This document shows positions 1 through 10,768 of a stretch of 64,000 nucleotides of DNA, piece after piece. A model generated the notes under the pieces. That model made no database searches. It saw nothing but the letters and a program-made list of their open reading frames with translations, and was not told the DNA's origin. The position numbers and the translations under genes are program-made. This DNA is from Ailurus styani (Eukaryota; Chordata; Mammalia; Carnivora; Ailuridae): the NCBI GenBank assembly GCA_002007465.1, contig LNAC01000065.1:4837023-4901022 (forward strand), in the 5' to 3' direction. Every line of letters begins with the position of its first letter. Within the stretch, counting starts at the first letter, position 1.

Positions 1-561
1 GTCCTTGAGTAGATGAATGGAAAATTAACTGTTGTGCCTCCAGAAAACGCAATATTATTCCCTCCTAAAAGGAAACAAGCTATCAAGACATAAAAAGACA
101 TGGAGGAATTTTAAATGCATATTACTAAGTGAAAGAAGCCAAACTGAAAAGTTATGTACTATACAATTCCAACTATATGACATTCTGGAAAAGGCAAAAC
201 CTTAGAGACAAAAGATCAGTGGTTGCCAGGGTTTAGGAAAGAGGGAAAGATGAATAGATGGAGCATAGAGGATTCTTAGGGCATTCTCCAACTATTCTGT
301 ATGATGCTGTAATAGTAGATATATGTCATTATATGATTGTAAAAATTAACAGAATGTACTAGTAGAATATGAACTATGGACTTTGGGTGATAATGATGTG
401 TCAGTGTAGTTGCATGACCATTACAAATGTACCACTCTGGTGGGGGATATTTATAGTGTGGAAGATATGCATGTGTGTTGGGGCAGAATATGAGAAATCG
501 CTGTACTCTCTTCTTCAATCTTCCTTTGAAACTGAAACTGCTATAAAAAACAAGCCTCTTT
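1..561 (+). mobile_element. Old L1 (L1M-type) 3' end
   Basis: The sequence follows the familiar decayed L1 3' region: an ORF2-end block (AAGTGAAAGAAGCCAAACTG near 129), the GTGGTTGCCAGGG motif near 220, then a 3' UTR with TACCACTCTGGTGGGGGATA near 429 and a final AAACTGCTATAAAAAA near 535. Many substitutions and indels break all frames, so it is an ancient non-autonomous fragment. The 5' boundary lies outside the window. Subfamily (L1MA to L1ME) was not resolved. Confidence 0.7.
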
Positions 562-565
562 ATAT

Positions 566-810
566 TTTTAAAGATTAATTTATTTATTTTGAGAGACAAA
601 GGGAGAGAGAGCATGCACAGTGGGAGGGGCAGAGGGAGAAGGAGAGAATCTCAAGCAGACTCCCCACTGAATCAGCCCCACATACCAGAGCTTGAGGTAG
701 AGCTGAACACGGGACTGGATCCCATGACCTGGAAATCAAGACCCTGCGATCACAACCTGAGCCAAAACCAAGAGTGGGATGGTTAGCCAACTGCATCGCC
801 TGGGTGCCCC
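566..810 (-). mobile_element. CAN-SINE, older subtype
   Basis: Read on the minus strand it begins GGGGCACCCAGGCGATGCAG, has the older TTGGTTTTGGCTCAGG head and a GGAGTCTGCTTGAGATTCTC middle, and ends in an AATAAATTAATCTTT tail. Divergence from the young copies in the window is high. No clean target duplication is visible. Confidence 0.85.
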
Positions 811-813
811 TTT

Positions 814-2434
814 AAGGAGTCTTTTAAAAAAATCTCTGAGATTTTGCCACTGTCACTAAAAGGTATTCTAAATGTATACAAAAATTAACTATTATGAAGT
901 TATTAAAGTTAGGAGGATGGGTGAAGCTTTTTCCTAATTATAGATCCCTCTTAATGAAATGATCAGCAAAATGCAAATTCATCTAAATTTGCACCTGAGA
1001 TTTCATTATGAATTAGGGAGCTTTGTTATGAGACATTGAATTAACCATTTGGACAAACTTGAGACAGAAAAATAATCAAAATATCCACTAGACAAATCAC
1101 TTATAACTGCAAGATCACAAACTATGACCAACAAAATATAAATGGACTTCATTAAAAATATGTTATGAACTCATATCAAATTACCATAATGAGATTGCCT
1201 AGCTATCATAATAAGATGATATTTACATATAACACAATATATTTAGATGTCAAAAGGATCTGAAAAACAAAAAACTATTCTTTTTAAAGTATTCACCTTA
1301 TTTATCAGGAATCATATTTCAGCATAAGCAAAAACTGAGTGGAGTTTGCAATGCTGTAAGAATGTGACATTTATAATAAAATGAATCCTTGCTTGGATAG
1401 AGAGAGAACACTGAATGTTTTGGTTTAATAACCACAGTGTCAAAAAACTGATTATTAAAAAAAAAAAAGGACCTACGAGTAGCAAAGATGTCAGCAGTGA
1501 ACATTAACACAGCACATAGGAGACAGCTCATTGCAGCTTTACGCTAAACATGGGTAAGAAAGTCTATTTTTTTTTACACTTCTAAAATTTTAATCATTTC
1601 CAAAGTAAACCATATTATAATTCACTGCATCAAGGACCTCTAAGCCACATATATACCCTATTGGAATCAGTTTCCATTCTCAATACTCAGTGAGTAACTA
1701 AGTCTTGTGACTCTCTGATATTCACCTATATCTGCTCTTCTCAATTGCCAGCAACCTATCCAACTCCTAAGACCCATAAATCTGCCTGAATTAGTAAGGA
1801 AACAATGACGTCAGCCTCTAGTTAACACCTTTCTGTACTCCTATAAATTATATATGCAACAGTAGCCTGATTTTTATTGTACAGTAATGAGTTCCTAATA
1901 TGACAGAATAGGGGAGGAAAATTAAAATATCTTTGAAATCAAACTCACTGAACAGAGGTAAATAAGCTTATTCCAAAAATGACTATGATATAAAATTTTT
2001 CTCCTCTCAAGGCTATTTTCAAAGTTTTTACACACAACTTTGATATCTCTGGGCTTCACTGAAAATTACTATAGTTAACTCAACCCTGTATGACCAATCC
2101 ATCCTTTTCCCTCAGATGATCACATATATCAATCCTTCCTTTATTAAAAAAAAATCCCTTCTTTTTCCAATTCACTTACTGCCACAGGGAAAAAACAAGG
2201 GTTATAAAACATGTTATTTAAATATAACAGTTTAATACATTAGCCTTTTTATTTCAATAGAATAACACTCTATTAATCCAAGAAATAATATAATGGGTGG
2301 ACTCCTGGGTGGAATGACAGTTGGGTCAAAGTAATATTTTTGTACATAGGGCCTCCCATCACGTGAGACATTAGCTCATGTTTCATAATTTTGACAGGAG
2401 ACAGTATTTTTCCCCCTTTTCCCCAAACCTCAAA
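814..2434. other. AT-rich stretch, nothing recognised
   Basis: No gene, RNA or confident repeat was seen. It contains only a short A-run near 1456-1468 and a T-run near 1567. Decayed repeats below visual recognition are possible. Confidence 0.5.
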
Positions 2435-2447
2435 ACTTAAAATTTCT

Positions 2448-2651
2448 GGGCGCCTGGGTGGCTCAGTGGGTTAAAGCCTCTGCCTTCGGCTCAGGTCATG
2501 ATCTCAGGGTCCTGGGATCGAGGCCCACATCGGGCTCTCTGCTCAGCATGGAGCCTGCTTCCTCCTCTCTCTGCCTGCCTCTCTGCCTACTTGTGATCTC
2601 TCTCTCTGTCAAATAAATAAATAAAAAGAAAAAAAATCTTTAAAAAAAAAC
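2448..2651 (+). mobile_element. CAN-SINE, young mustelid-type subtype
   Basis: Complete copy. It has a tRNA-related head with the split RNA polymerase III promoter (A-box-like TGGCTCAGTGGG, B-box-like GGGATCGAGGCCC), a CT-rich middle (CTGCCTGCCTCTCTGCCTAC) and an AAATAAATAAATAAA tail with an extra A-rich extension. A perfect 13-bp target duplication (ACTTAAAATTTCT) lies at 2435-2447 and 2652-2664. This is a non-coding retroposon moved by L1 enzymes. Confidence 0.95.
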
Positions 2652-2764
2652 ACTTAAAATTTCTCTAGTCATAACCTAGGTTAATTGTCTTCAAAGTCTT
2701 GTGTGAAAGGCATTCCAGAGAAATGTGGAGAAAATACATTAGTTTCTTGCCCCAGTATATCAAG

Positions 2765-3145
2765 TAATACATTACAGACCACCTTAAACTTAGTGTTGTA
2801 AAACAAAAATCATTTATTTAGTTCATGAATGTGCCATTTAGGCAGAGCTTAATGATGAGAGCTTGCCTCTGCTCTATTCGGCATTAGCCAGGGATGCTCA
2901 AAAGATGGCTGAGGATTAGAATCATCTGAAGGGTTGCTTGCTCACAGGCCTGGCAGTTAATACAAGCTGGGACTTGGACTGCTGCTGCCAGAAAAAAAAA
3001 GATACACATGGCCTGCCAGCAAAGGGAGAGGGATCAAAAAAGGAAGCATCCCTCAGAGAGGGAAAGCTAGGAGGAAGCTAGATTGCCCCGGAAGTCACTT
3101 CCTGAGCACTGTCCTAGTTGAGGCAGTCACAAAGCCCTCTACTCT
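2765..3145 (+). mobile_element. R2 repeat, copy 1 (ancient LTR-like)
   Basis: Contains the series seen in two other places here (45.4 and 47.6 kb): a 'CTTAGTGTTGTAAAACAA' start, 'AGGCAGAGCTTAATG', 'AGATGGCTGAGG', and 'GAAGTCACTTCCTGAGCACT' near the end. I remember this as a common old mammalian LTR-like family but cannot name it with certainty. Confidence 0.5.
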
Positions 3146-3149
3146 CAAC

Positions 3150-3674
3150 AGAAGAAGCACACGCTACAGTTTTTGATGGAGGAATGATTCTAGGAGAGTA
3201 TGTAAGATAGGAAACACTGCTGTGGCTCTTCTTCAAAAACAGAATTGACCCTCGTACTTATTTTTACCAAAAAACAAAGCAGATATGCTGTTACTACTAT
3301 TTCCTATGACACTTAATATGGTGCCCTCTCTGAGTTCAGTCCTTATGCTAAAGAGGGACATGTTATTCACTGTTGGTGAATTATCAGACAGGAAGTGTGA
3401 AAGTTCTAGAACACAGATGCTGAGGATTGTGTCCTTGCTTTTTTCTTCATTTCTAGCCAAATATTATGTATTTGTATCCCTGATTAAGTAGCTTTACTAC
3501 ATAATTATCTGGTTTTAACTAAATCATGCCTTACAAAATGGACCAGTGATGATCTCTAAGCCGACTTTCTTGTTTCAATAAGTGTTAAAAAAAAAAAGTT
3601 AGGCCTTATTTTGTATTTAATTTATCATGTGAAATAATGTCTAACTCAAATCTTCCCCTTTTAAAATTATATGT
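3150..3674. other. Unassigned sequence
   Basis: Two overlapping antiparallel open frames (68 and 75 codons near 3233-3491) have no recognisable protein features and are treated as chance. Nothing else is supported. Confidence 0.5.
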
Positions 3675-3679
3675 CAGGA

Positions 3680-3905
3680 ATTAGAAACAGCAGGAATTGA
3701 TGGGTTCCAATGCCAAAACTATCTTTTTGCAAGCTACTAAATTTTGAAAAGGTTATTAATCTTCTTTTGGTATCGGTTTTCTCATATTTAATATCTGAAT
3801 GATTATAATACCTACACCATGTGTTGATTGGGAAAATTAAATGCAATCATGTAACATAAAATGACGAGATATAATTGGTACTCCAAAACATTTGTCGTCA
3901 CATTA
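3680..3905 (+). mobile_element. MIR element
   Basis: A degraded MIR in consensus order: 'GCAAGCTACTAAATTTTG', a ...GGTTATTAATCTTC... block, 'GGTTTTCTCATATTTAAT', 'GATTATAATACCTACACCAT' and a TGGTACTCCAAAACATTTGT end. Divergence is heavy, as expected for a tRNA-derived SINE active before placental mammals diversified. Confidence 0.7.
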
Positions 3906-4544
3906 GCTTGCCCTATTTCTTCACTCAGTTGAGCATAAATGGAAAATACAGGATTTACCTTAGGGAATAAATATCCAAAATGGAAGAAGATCCTAGCTAG
4001 AAAGAATGGAAAAGTGAAAGTCAAGATTATCTGGTACTTGAGAATATAGATAGAGTGATTTTATTAACTGCCATGTGTACAGAACTTAGGGGGTAGAGGG
4101 TAATAATACCTAAAAAGTAAATTTTAGGAGCTTTGCTCTGTTTTGTGAGTTAAAATTCCCTTTTACTGCATTTTCAGAATAACTTCAAGCCTTTTTCCAG
4201 GCATTTGGAGTTGAATTTATATGACTTTGAATACAGCACAATATTGAATTACACCTTGAGTCAAGAGAAAGAAAACTGAATCCTATTCAGATGCAGAAAA
4301 AGTCACTGCAAATAAGCTTCTTATATTTGGGCATCACCTCCATTGGCAGTTGATTCTAATCAGACGTTTTCCTAGTCATCTTTTGACCAGAAACAAACCC
4401 ATTTATCACTTTGTAACATGGCAAATGGTTTGTGTTTAGAAATCATCAGCTTATTTTCCTACAGGGGCGTTGACAAAACTTATCCTTTTAATGTTCAGTG
4501 AAATTTCAGAGTGACCTCTCGTGGAAAGCACCCTAAGATAAATT
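3906..4544. other. Unassigned AT-rich sequence
   Basis: No feature is supported. A 70-codon minus-strand open frame (3812-4024) overlaps the MIR end and has no recognisable domain. Confidence 0.5.
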
Positions 4545-4680
4545 AAATCCAACTCCTCATTTTAGAGATGAGAAAATCCAAACCCAAGTAAGTGAATTGA
4601 ATTTTCTAAGGTCACACAGCTAACAATTGGCAGAGGAGGGCTCCAAATCCACATCTAAATCCTCGCTCAATTTATAATAG
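4545..4680 (-). mobile_element. MIR core fragment
   Basis: Antisense MIR core: CTCATTTTAGAGATGAGAAA, then GGTCACACAGCTAACAATTG, then the 'GGCAGAGGAGGGCTCCAAAT' block, in consensus order. Confidence 0.85.
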
Positions 4681-5542
4681 ACTAAACTCACTTTGTATTT
4701 TTCTGAACACTCAGGGATTAATTAAACAATTTAAATATGTTTATATCTCTCTAACATTAACTCAATATAACACCTTAATTCTCTCCAATAACATTTTTTC
4801 AATACAGACCTCTGATTCCTCTGCCTCAATCCTTAAGGAAATCTACAAATACCTGTATAACTTGAAACCCAAGTCTCCCTGCTTAATAAAACCATTGCAG
4901 CATAAAACATAGCTTTTGAGAAGTATTCCCAGACAAAAACATCCACTGCAGTAAGAGTCACTCTTACTTAAATTTATTCCTGATGTTCAATACAGTTTCC
5001 CACGATGATTTCAATTATCATTACACATCTACATTAAAAAAAAAACAAAACATGTGACTTCATGAGGGAACTTGTGAAAACTATTAATTTCCCTATTGCT
5101 AAAGTCTGTTAGCTTCACCTCGGGATTCAGTTGGAAAAGTAGTTTGAACTGCTAGCTGTAACAACTCATTGTCATGTTTCCTAGTCAATGAAGCAAAGCT
5201 GCCCTAAATGAAGACAAAGCAGAAACATTACTCCTGTCAAATGAAGTTACTGGGATCTGACAGAAGCTGTTATTGCCTTAGCACCAAATTTCAAAGTCTT
5301 CTATGCATGATCTGTTTCATTATAGGAACCTACAGTCATTGGATTTTTTTTCTGCCCATAACAGCTAAAAAGTATTTTGTTTTATTCACCGAAGTATAAT
5401 GATGGGATTAACAGTCTGAATCCAAAAGGTATCATCAACAGTGACATTGCCACTGATGTCAGTGTGGTCAGTACAATAACACTGGCAGCTCAGTCACAGA
5501 GGTATCATTATCATATTTTGTATGAGGAAAATCAGACCAGTG
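4681..5542. other. Unassigned AT-rich sequence
   Basis: Nothing confidently recognised. Two short plus-strand frames (63 and 98 codons) begin near 5208 and 5377. The second runs through the assembly join at 5642 and is not a gene. Confidence 0.5.
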
Positions 5543-5690
5543 AGCATACAAAGAGAAATATCTGCCTTATAAGAGTCAGAAAACTTTTTTTTTTTTTAAA
5601 GATTTTATTTATTTATTTCACAGCGGGAGAGAGATCACAAGNAAGCATACAAAGAGAAATATCTGCCTTATAAGAGTCAGAAAACTTTTT
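5543..5690. repeat. 47-bp duplication around a single-N assembly join and a truncated SINE
   Basis: The segment AGCATACAAAGAGAAATA... occurs at 5543-5589 and again at 5644-5690, ending each time in GTCAGAAAACTTTTT. Between the copies lie about 50 bp of a minus-strand CAN-SINE tail (TTTAAAGATTTTATTTATTT, then GGGAGAGAGATCACAAG) and one N at 5642. A target duplication of this size would be unusually long, and the SINE head is missing at the N. The arrangement looks like two flanking reads joined inside an unresolved SINE insertion. Confidence 0.8.
5591..5641 (-). mobile_element. CAN-SINE tail, cut by assembly join
   Basis: Minus-strand SINE tail and the first bases of the CT-rich middle only. 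The remaining ~150 bp expected for a full copy is absent at N 5642, so the biological insertion is probably full length. Confidence 0.8.
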
Positions 5691-5860
5691 GTAGTTGGAC
5701 TAGATGAATAATGGAAGTTATTTGAAATGGGTTACTGGGAACTTTCATAACAAGTTGCCAAAAATTTAATCTGAAAAAGAATTTAATTATAATGATATAT
5801 GATGTAGCAAAAGATAAGCATTTCTGAGATATATTATTTTTCTCTTCAAAAATAATTAAA

Positions 5861-6050
5861 GGGGCACCTGGGTGGCTCAGTGGGTTAAGCCTCTGCCTTC
5901 GGCTCAGGTCATGATCTCAGGGTCCTGGGATGGAGCCCTGCATCGGGCTCTCTGCTCAGCGGGGAGCCTGCTTCCCCCTCTCTCTCTGCCTGCCTCTCTG
6001 CCTACTTGTGATCTCTCTCTCTGTCAAATAAATAAATAAAATCCTTTTAA
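5861..6050 (+). mobile_element. CAN-SINE, young subtype (first of a stacked pair)
   Basis: Full copy from GGGGCACCTGGGTGGCTCAG to an AATAAATAAAATCCTTTT tail. The target duplication (A)AATAATTAAA is at 5848-5860 and 6052-6062. The same target word occurs a third time after the next SINE. Confidence 0.95.
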
Positions 6051-6065
6051 AAAATAATTAAAATA

Positions 6066-6283
6066 GGAGCACCTGGGTGGCTCAGTCAGTTGGGTGACTG
6101 ATTCTTGATTTCAGCTCAGGTCATGGTCTTGGGGTCGTGGGATCAGGTCTCACAGGGGGTTCTGTCCTGGGCATGGAGTTGGCTTGGGATTCTCTCTCTT
6201 CTTCTCCCTCTTCCCCTCCACACCCCCCGGCCTCTGTGTGAGCCCCTCTCTCTCCTCTCTCTCTCTCTCTAAAAAAATAAAAT
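6066..6283 (+). mobile_element. CAN-SINE, older-type head (second of a stacked pair)
   Basis: Starts GGAGCACCTGGGTGGCTCAG and carries the older TGATTCTTGATTTCAGCTCA variant. The CT-rich middle is unusually C-rich (CACCCCCCGG near 6222). The duplication AAATAATTAAAAT occurs at 6052-6064 and 6284-6296, so the insertion reused the target word of its neighbour. Confidence 0.9.
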
Positions 6284-6380
6284 AAATAATTAAAATGTAC
6301 CAACATTTAAAATTTAAAAGCTTTATTTTGGGACTCGTATCCTAAATCTAAGCAAACATTGGTAAATTTAATCATCATAA

Positions 6381-6561
6381 TCTTTTTTTTAAAGATTTAT
6401 TTATTTAAAAGAGAGAGCATGAGCAGAAGGAAAAGGAGGGGCAGAGGGAGAGGGAGAAGCAGACTCCTCGCTGGGCAGGGAACCCGATATGCGACTCGAT
6501 CCCAGATTATAATCCCTGAGCCCAAGGCAGATGCTTAACTGACTGAGCTGCCTAGGCACCA
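6381..6561 (-). mobile_element. CAN-SINE, older subtype
   Basis: Minus-strand copy with T-rich tail at 6381-6402 and head ending CTGAGCTGCCTAGGCACC. The CT-rich middle reads as GGGGCAGAGGGAGAGGGAGA on the plus strand. No exact target duplication was found. Confidence 0.9.
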
Positions 6562-6589
6562 CAACCTAAACATAAATCTTTTTAACAGT

Positions 6590-7640
6590 GATTTACTTTT
6601 TTCATAAAAAAAGATTTACATTTTAAAATAATCAAAATTATCCATATTTTCCTCATGAATTTTGCTTTTGATTTCATATTTAAAAAGACTAGTCCCATGT
6701 GAATATTCATCAACATTGTGTGACAGTACTTTTGACACTGAATATTATTTTTAATATTTATGAATTTATTTCATCCTTAATTTGTGTTCATATATTTTAT
6801 GATTAGAGCCATATATTTTTTTTCTAAATAACGAGACAGGTTATAATGACATTTATTGAATAATTCACTCCGTCTCTACTGTCTTAAAATGCTACCTTTA
6901 TGATGCACTAAATTCATCATAGTTCTTCTGGACAAGATTTTGGACTTTCTATTCTGTGACAGACTAATCTATGTGATGGTGTGCAAACATCACAGTAAGT
7001 TGTAAGAATATTATAGTGTATTTTAAACTATATGATTCAAATTTTTCTCTCATTACTCTTTTTCTTTAGCTCATTTCTTCTTGGAAGTAAACTTTATAAT
7101 AAAACACCTTTTTGCTTATATTGAGAAATATTTATTATGTATTCCAGTACAAAAAATGTGTTATGCCTCTCTTACTAAAGTCATCACTTTTGTTGCATGG
7201 TAGAATTTGGAACATTTTTGTATAGTTCAGCATACTTCTTTATAAAGTTCCTTTCTTGGTATTTATTATTTATCCAGTGCTTATTGTTTCATTTACTTAG
7301 TTATTATATATAATATTTCCTTCCCATTTTATTTTCAATGGATCATTCCTCATATAGGAGAAATATATTAATTTGGTATAATTTTTTTAACATGCTGAAT
7401 TCACTTAAACATTTCAGAATGTTTTAGTGATTCTCTTTAATTTCTTTGCTGGATAGCATATCATCTGTTAGTAATATTTTGCAATTTTCCACAAATTTAC
7501 AACTCAATTCTTTTTTAATCTTATTGCTTTACCCAAAATTTCTAGAACACTCTTAAATAAGAATGGTGACAATAGGCATAAATGTCTGTTTCCTGTAAGT
7601 TCTTTGAAGATGGTAATTAGATAGATACTGTAATTGTGTG
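6590..7640 (-). mobile_element. Decayed L1 ORF2 segment, antisense
   Basis: Several landmark words of antisense L1 ORF2 appear in the correct order: 'GAATTTTGCTTTTGATTTC' near 6657, 'CATTTATTGAATAATTCACT' near 6850, 'CTTTCTATTCTGTGAC' near 6945, 'CATGCTGAATTCACTTAAAC' near 7391, and 'AATAAGAATGGTGACAATAG' near 7556. All frames are broken. Borders are approximate. Confidence 0.55.
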
Positions 7641-8627
7641 ATATAAATAAAATATTCTGTGATCCCCTTCAACAAAAAGGGAAGGTATGTTTTAGCCATC
7701 TATGACTCTAGAAAACAGCACTATGTTTCTTACACAGGAAATATTCAAAAACATTTGTTTAAAGAATAAGTGACAAAGAAAGCAAGGAAAATTTTAGAAA
7801 CAAGTACATAATAAATACACTTTATAACAACTACCTGTTTCACCTCAAGTTACATTTGCGTCTTATACCTTAACTAATTTTCTAAGAGTGTTCTAGTTGC
7901 TTCCCCTATTCTTTGTAGACTTCTTTCTCAGGGTGCTGAGTTCTCACCCAGAAGAACATTCTCATATCTGGAGGCCTGAAACTCTTCCAGGCTTCCCTCA
8001 CACTGAACGTACAGAGGTCAGTTTCAAGGTAACATCTATGGGACACATTTGGTGGCATCTGCCTAGAACAAAGTGATCTCCTTTCTCTGAGAACTGCCCC
8101 CAGTTGTTGCAACTGTACTCTTTGTCTCTAGCCAACTGGTCTCTGCCCATCAGACTAGAACTGGACAGCAGATCATAGCCAAACAATAGAGACTCTATCC
8201 AAGAATTTGAAAGTGGGACTGAGAGCTTGGCATCCTGAATGGAAAATATATAAATTTAAAAGCTACCTAGAGACTATATTGTACTTGACTTGGCTCATGC
8301 AGTCAGAAGCCAAAAAACTAGATTGAGAGAGAATGAAGCAAAAAACAAAGACAGTGAGAGAAGATAAAGAAGTTTACCATGATGTCTGGTTTGTTTTTAT
8401 CTTTTAGCATCTTATTTTTTCACACCCTGTTGCTTCATTTTCGCTCTCAATTTGTATAAAACATCTTTTTATTTTTTTAATAAAATTCCTCTTTTTTTAA
8501 TTAGGTAGGTTTTGCTGGCACCTATGGCATTCAATTAAAGCATCTTAATGAGGACATAATCAATGTGTCTCCCCCATTTTGAGAAACTCAAATTGTCTCT
8601 CCTAAGACATTAAGGTTTTTATATTTA
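7641..8627. other. Unassigned sequence, possibly an old LTR near its end
   Basis: No gene recognised. The run from about 8140 to 8540 (purine-rich part followed by an AATAAAATTCCTC signal-like word near 8480) resembles the 3' part of an old LTR, but I cannot assign it. The 60-70 codon frames near 7906-8186 show no domain. Confidence 0.35.
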
Positions 8628-9075
8628 TTGATTTGGCTGAGCACATCTGGAGCCAGGCTGCCTGGGTTTGAATCCTTTCTATACCACTTAAAAATCCTGA
8701 GTCTTTGTTTTTTGTTTTTTGTTTTTAAGATTTTATTTATTTATTTGACAGAGAGAGACAGAGTGAGAGAGGGAACACGAGCAGGGAGAGTGGGGGAGAG
8801 AGAAGCAGGCTTCCCGCCAAGCAGAGAGCCAGATGCGGGGCTTGATCCCAAGACCCTGGGATCATGTCCTGAGCCGAAGGCAGATGCTTAACGACTGAGC
8901 CGCCCGGGGGGCCCCAAAATCCTGAGTCTCTGAATAAGTTATTTTACTTTTCCATGCCTTATTTCAGTCATCTGTAAAATAATGATAATAGTACCTACTT
9001 CATAGAGTTAAGAGAACTTAAGCAGGCAATATTCATAATGCACTTAAAGAGTGCTTCATATGTAGTTTGTTAAAA
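8628..9075 (+). mobile_element. MIR element split by a CAN-SINE
   Basis: The 5' half (8628-8704) carries TCTGGAGCCAGGCTGCCTGG and GGTTTGAATCC. The 3' half (8916-9075) carries CATCTGTAAAATAATGATAA and TAGTACCTACTTCATAGAG. Joining across the insertion, using the 14-bp duplication AAAATCCTGAGTCT once, gives a near-full MIR. It is among the best preserved MIRs in the window. Confidence 0.9.
8705..8915 (-). mobile_element. CAN-SINE nested in a MIR
   Basis: Minus-strand copy. The tail contains a TTTTGTTTTTTG-type variant poly(A) region at 8706-8726. The head ends GCCGCCCGGGGGGCCCC. A perfect 14-bp target duplication (AAAATCCTGAGTCT) lies at 8691-8704 and 8916-8929. Confidence 0.95.
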
Positions 9076-9565
9076 CATAAATCTTTGGTAAATAGGAAAT
9101 GTAATTTTAGAAACTAATTCACAGGAAAAAAAAAAAGAAACTAACTCACTGAATTGTGACTGGTCATTGTCTTTACCGGATGCATTTTTTTCCTGCTAGA
9201 ATAAGATTTCTCTCACCATATGTGATTATCTCAACTCTGGTTCTATCTACTATTATTTTTAATGAATATATTCTCTAGGAAAGATAAACTGAAAAATGAC
9301 CCAAATAAGAGAGGGAAGCAACAGCCGAATGGCAAGGGAAATAAGATTCTCTACCATCAAGTTTTCTGTGACCAAGTTGCAAAGGAGGAGATAGTCTAAA
9401 AGTTGAAAAGCTTTGAGAAAGTCTATTCTAAAAACAATGACAACAGAGAACAGCATCCCAGAAAGTGTACCAATGTTCTAATTTCTTTTGGGTTTTCTCA
9501 TTCTGTCTTAGCCCTCACCTTCCCTTCCTCTTCCCTTCTTTTGTTTCCAATTGACCATATGCATT
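9076..9565. other. Unassigned sequence
   Basis: No feature beyond a short A-run near 9125-9135. Minus-strand frame 9259-9456 (65 codons) is hydrophobic but has no recognisable homology and no supporting context. Confidence 0.5.
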
Positions 9566-9574
9566 TGTGTATGT

Positions 9575-9614
<40 letters not shown>
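9566..9614. repeat. (TG)n microsatellite
   Basis: Interrupted at first (GTATGTGTGTAT), then an uninterrupted TG run from about 9581 to 9614. Likely length-polymorphic. Confidence 0.97.
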
Positions 9615-9617
<3 letters not shown>

Positions 9618-10551
9618 TGCATAGAATGCTAGCCCATATCACTTAGAATATCTTGTTGCTATTGTGAGTATTCTTTATCTCCAAGTGTATGCTCTACTTT
9701 TGTTCTTTAGGCTTCTTCCTTTTCCTTCTTGTTTTCCCTCATATTAAATATTTATTTACATTCTTATATCAGTCAGGGTCCTGTCAGGAAATAGGTGGCA
9801 GGCACACTCCAAAGTGGTGATTGAAGAGAGTGTAATAAAGGGACCAGTTACAGGTTTGGGTAGAGTGAAGGAAGCAAATAGGAATGGCAAAGCAGCCATG
9901 AACTAGTATCAGCTGTAAGTCAATCACCCTCTGGCACTGAAGGGCAAAGAGAAGGAGTTAACACTGGCTCCCAGTGGGTAGAAGATGGTAGTAATGGAAT
10001 GCAGATGATGTCCCTCAAGATGTCCAGGAGGGGGACAGCTGCCTCAAACCCTCTCTCCTCCTACTCTCCAATATTCTGGTGCCCTGCTGGCCAACCTCAA
10101 GAAAGGACGAGAGGGAATGTTTGGTGCCATGGTCTGCCAAATCCCTACCCCACCACCCAGGTATAGGAAGGGAAAAATAGGTTGGAGAGTACATCTGAAG
10201 GGGAATATGGAAAATAAAAGTATGCTTCTTTAAAAATTCATATTTAAATGTTTTAATATTATTTTTAGTAATTTCCCTAATTTTACTCTTTACATATATT
10301 TGCAGGATTTGGATTTAATTTCTCAATCTTATACATTAAACTACTTATGCCACTGCTTCTAGTTTTTGAATCTTTAATTTAATATAATTTCTAGGAGGAG
10401 TGATATCATCAGTGTGGCAGAAGAGATGGTTCCTAACTTCAGTGGCCCTCACAGAAAGACCAGCTAGCAGCAGCTGTACATAGACAAGACACCTTTGTGA
10501 AAATCCCATAATCTGGTGAGGTGAAGCACCCTCTTTGACCAGAAAAAGAAT
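9615..10551. other. Unassigned; probable ancient interspersed repeat at 9763-10200
   Basis: The block starting TCAGTCAGGGTCCTGTCAGG and continuing with AATAAAGGGACCAGTTACAG near 9834 follows an order I recall from an old mammalian interspersed repeat, but I cannot name it. The rest is AT-rich and unremarkable. Confidence 0.35.
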
Positions 10552-10768
10552 GAAAGGAAGGAAGGAAGGAAGGAAGGAAGGAAGGAAGGTAGGAAGGAAG
10601 GAAGGAAGCGGGGGGGAGATGGAAGGAGAGAGGAAGGGAGGAAGGAAGAAAGGAAGGACGGAAGGAAGGGAGGGAGGGAGGAAGAAAGGGATGAATGGAG
10701 GGAGGGAGGGAGGAAGGAAGAAAGGGAGGGAGGGAGGAAGGAAGGAAGAAAAAAAAAGAAAAGAAAAA
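10552..10768. repeat. GGAA/GGGA purine tract
   Basis: More than 200 bp of almost pure A+G on the plus strand, mostly GGAA units with GGGA and GAAA variants and a G7 run near 10610. The open frames across it in several phases encode only low-complexity peptides (Lys/Gly/Arg on the plus strand, Leu/Pro/Ser on the minus) and are repeat artefacts. Confidence 0.97.

Noticed and set aside
2448..2651. tRNA gene (SINE heads resemble tRNA)
   Set aside because: The A- and B-box words and tRNA-like head are standard for CAN-SINEs. A CT-rich middle, A-rich tail and target duplication follow. No cloverleaf with intact anticodon arm was supported.
5377..5673. 98-codon frame ending across N 5642
   Set aside because: It runs through an assembly join and a SINE tail, so the apparent protein is an artefact.
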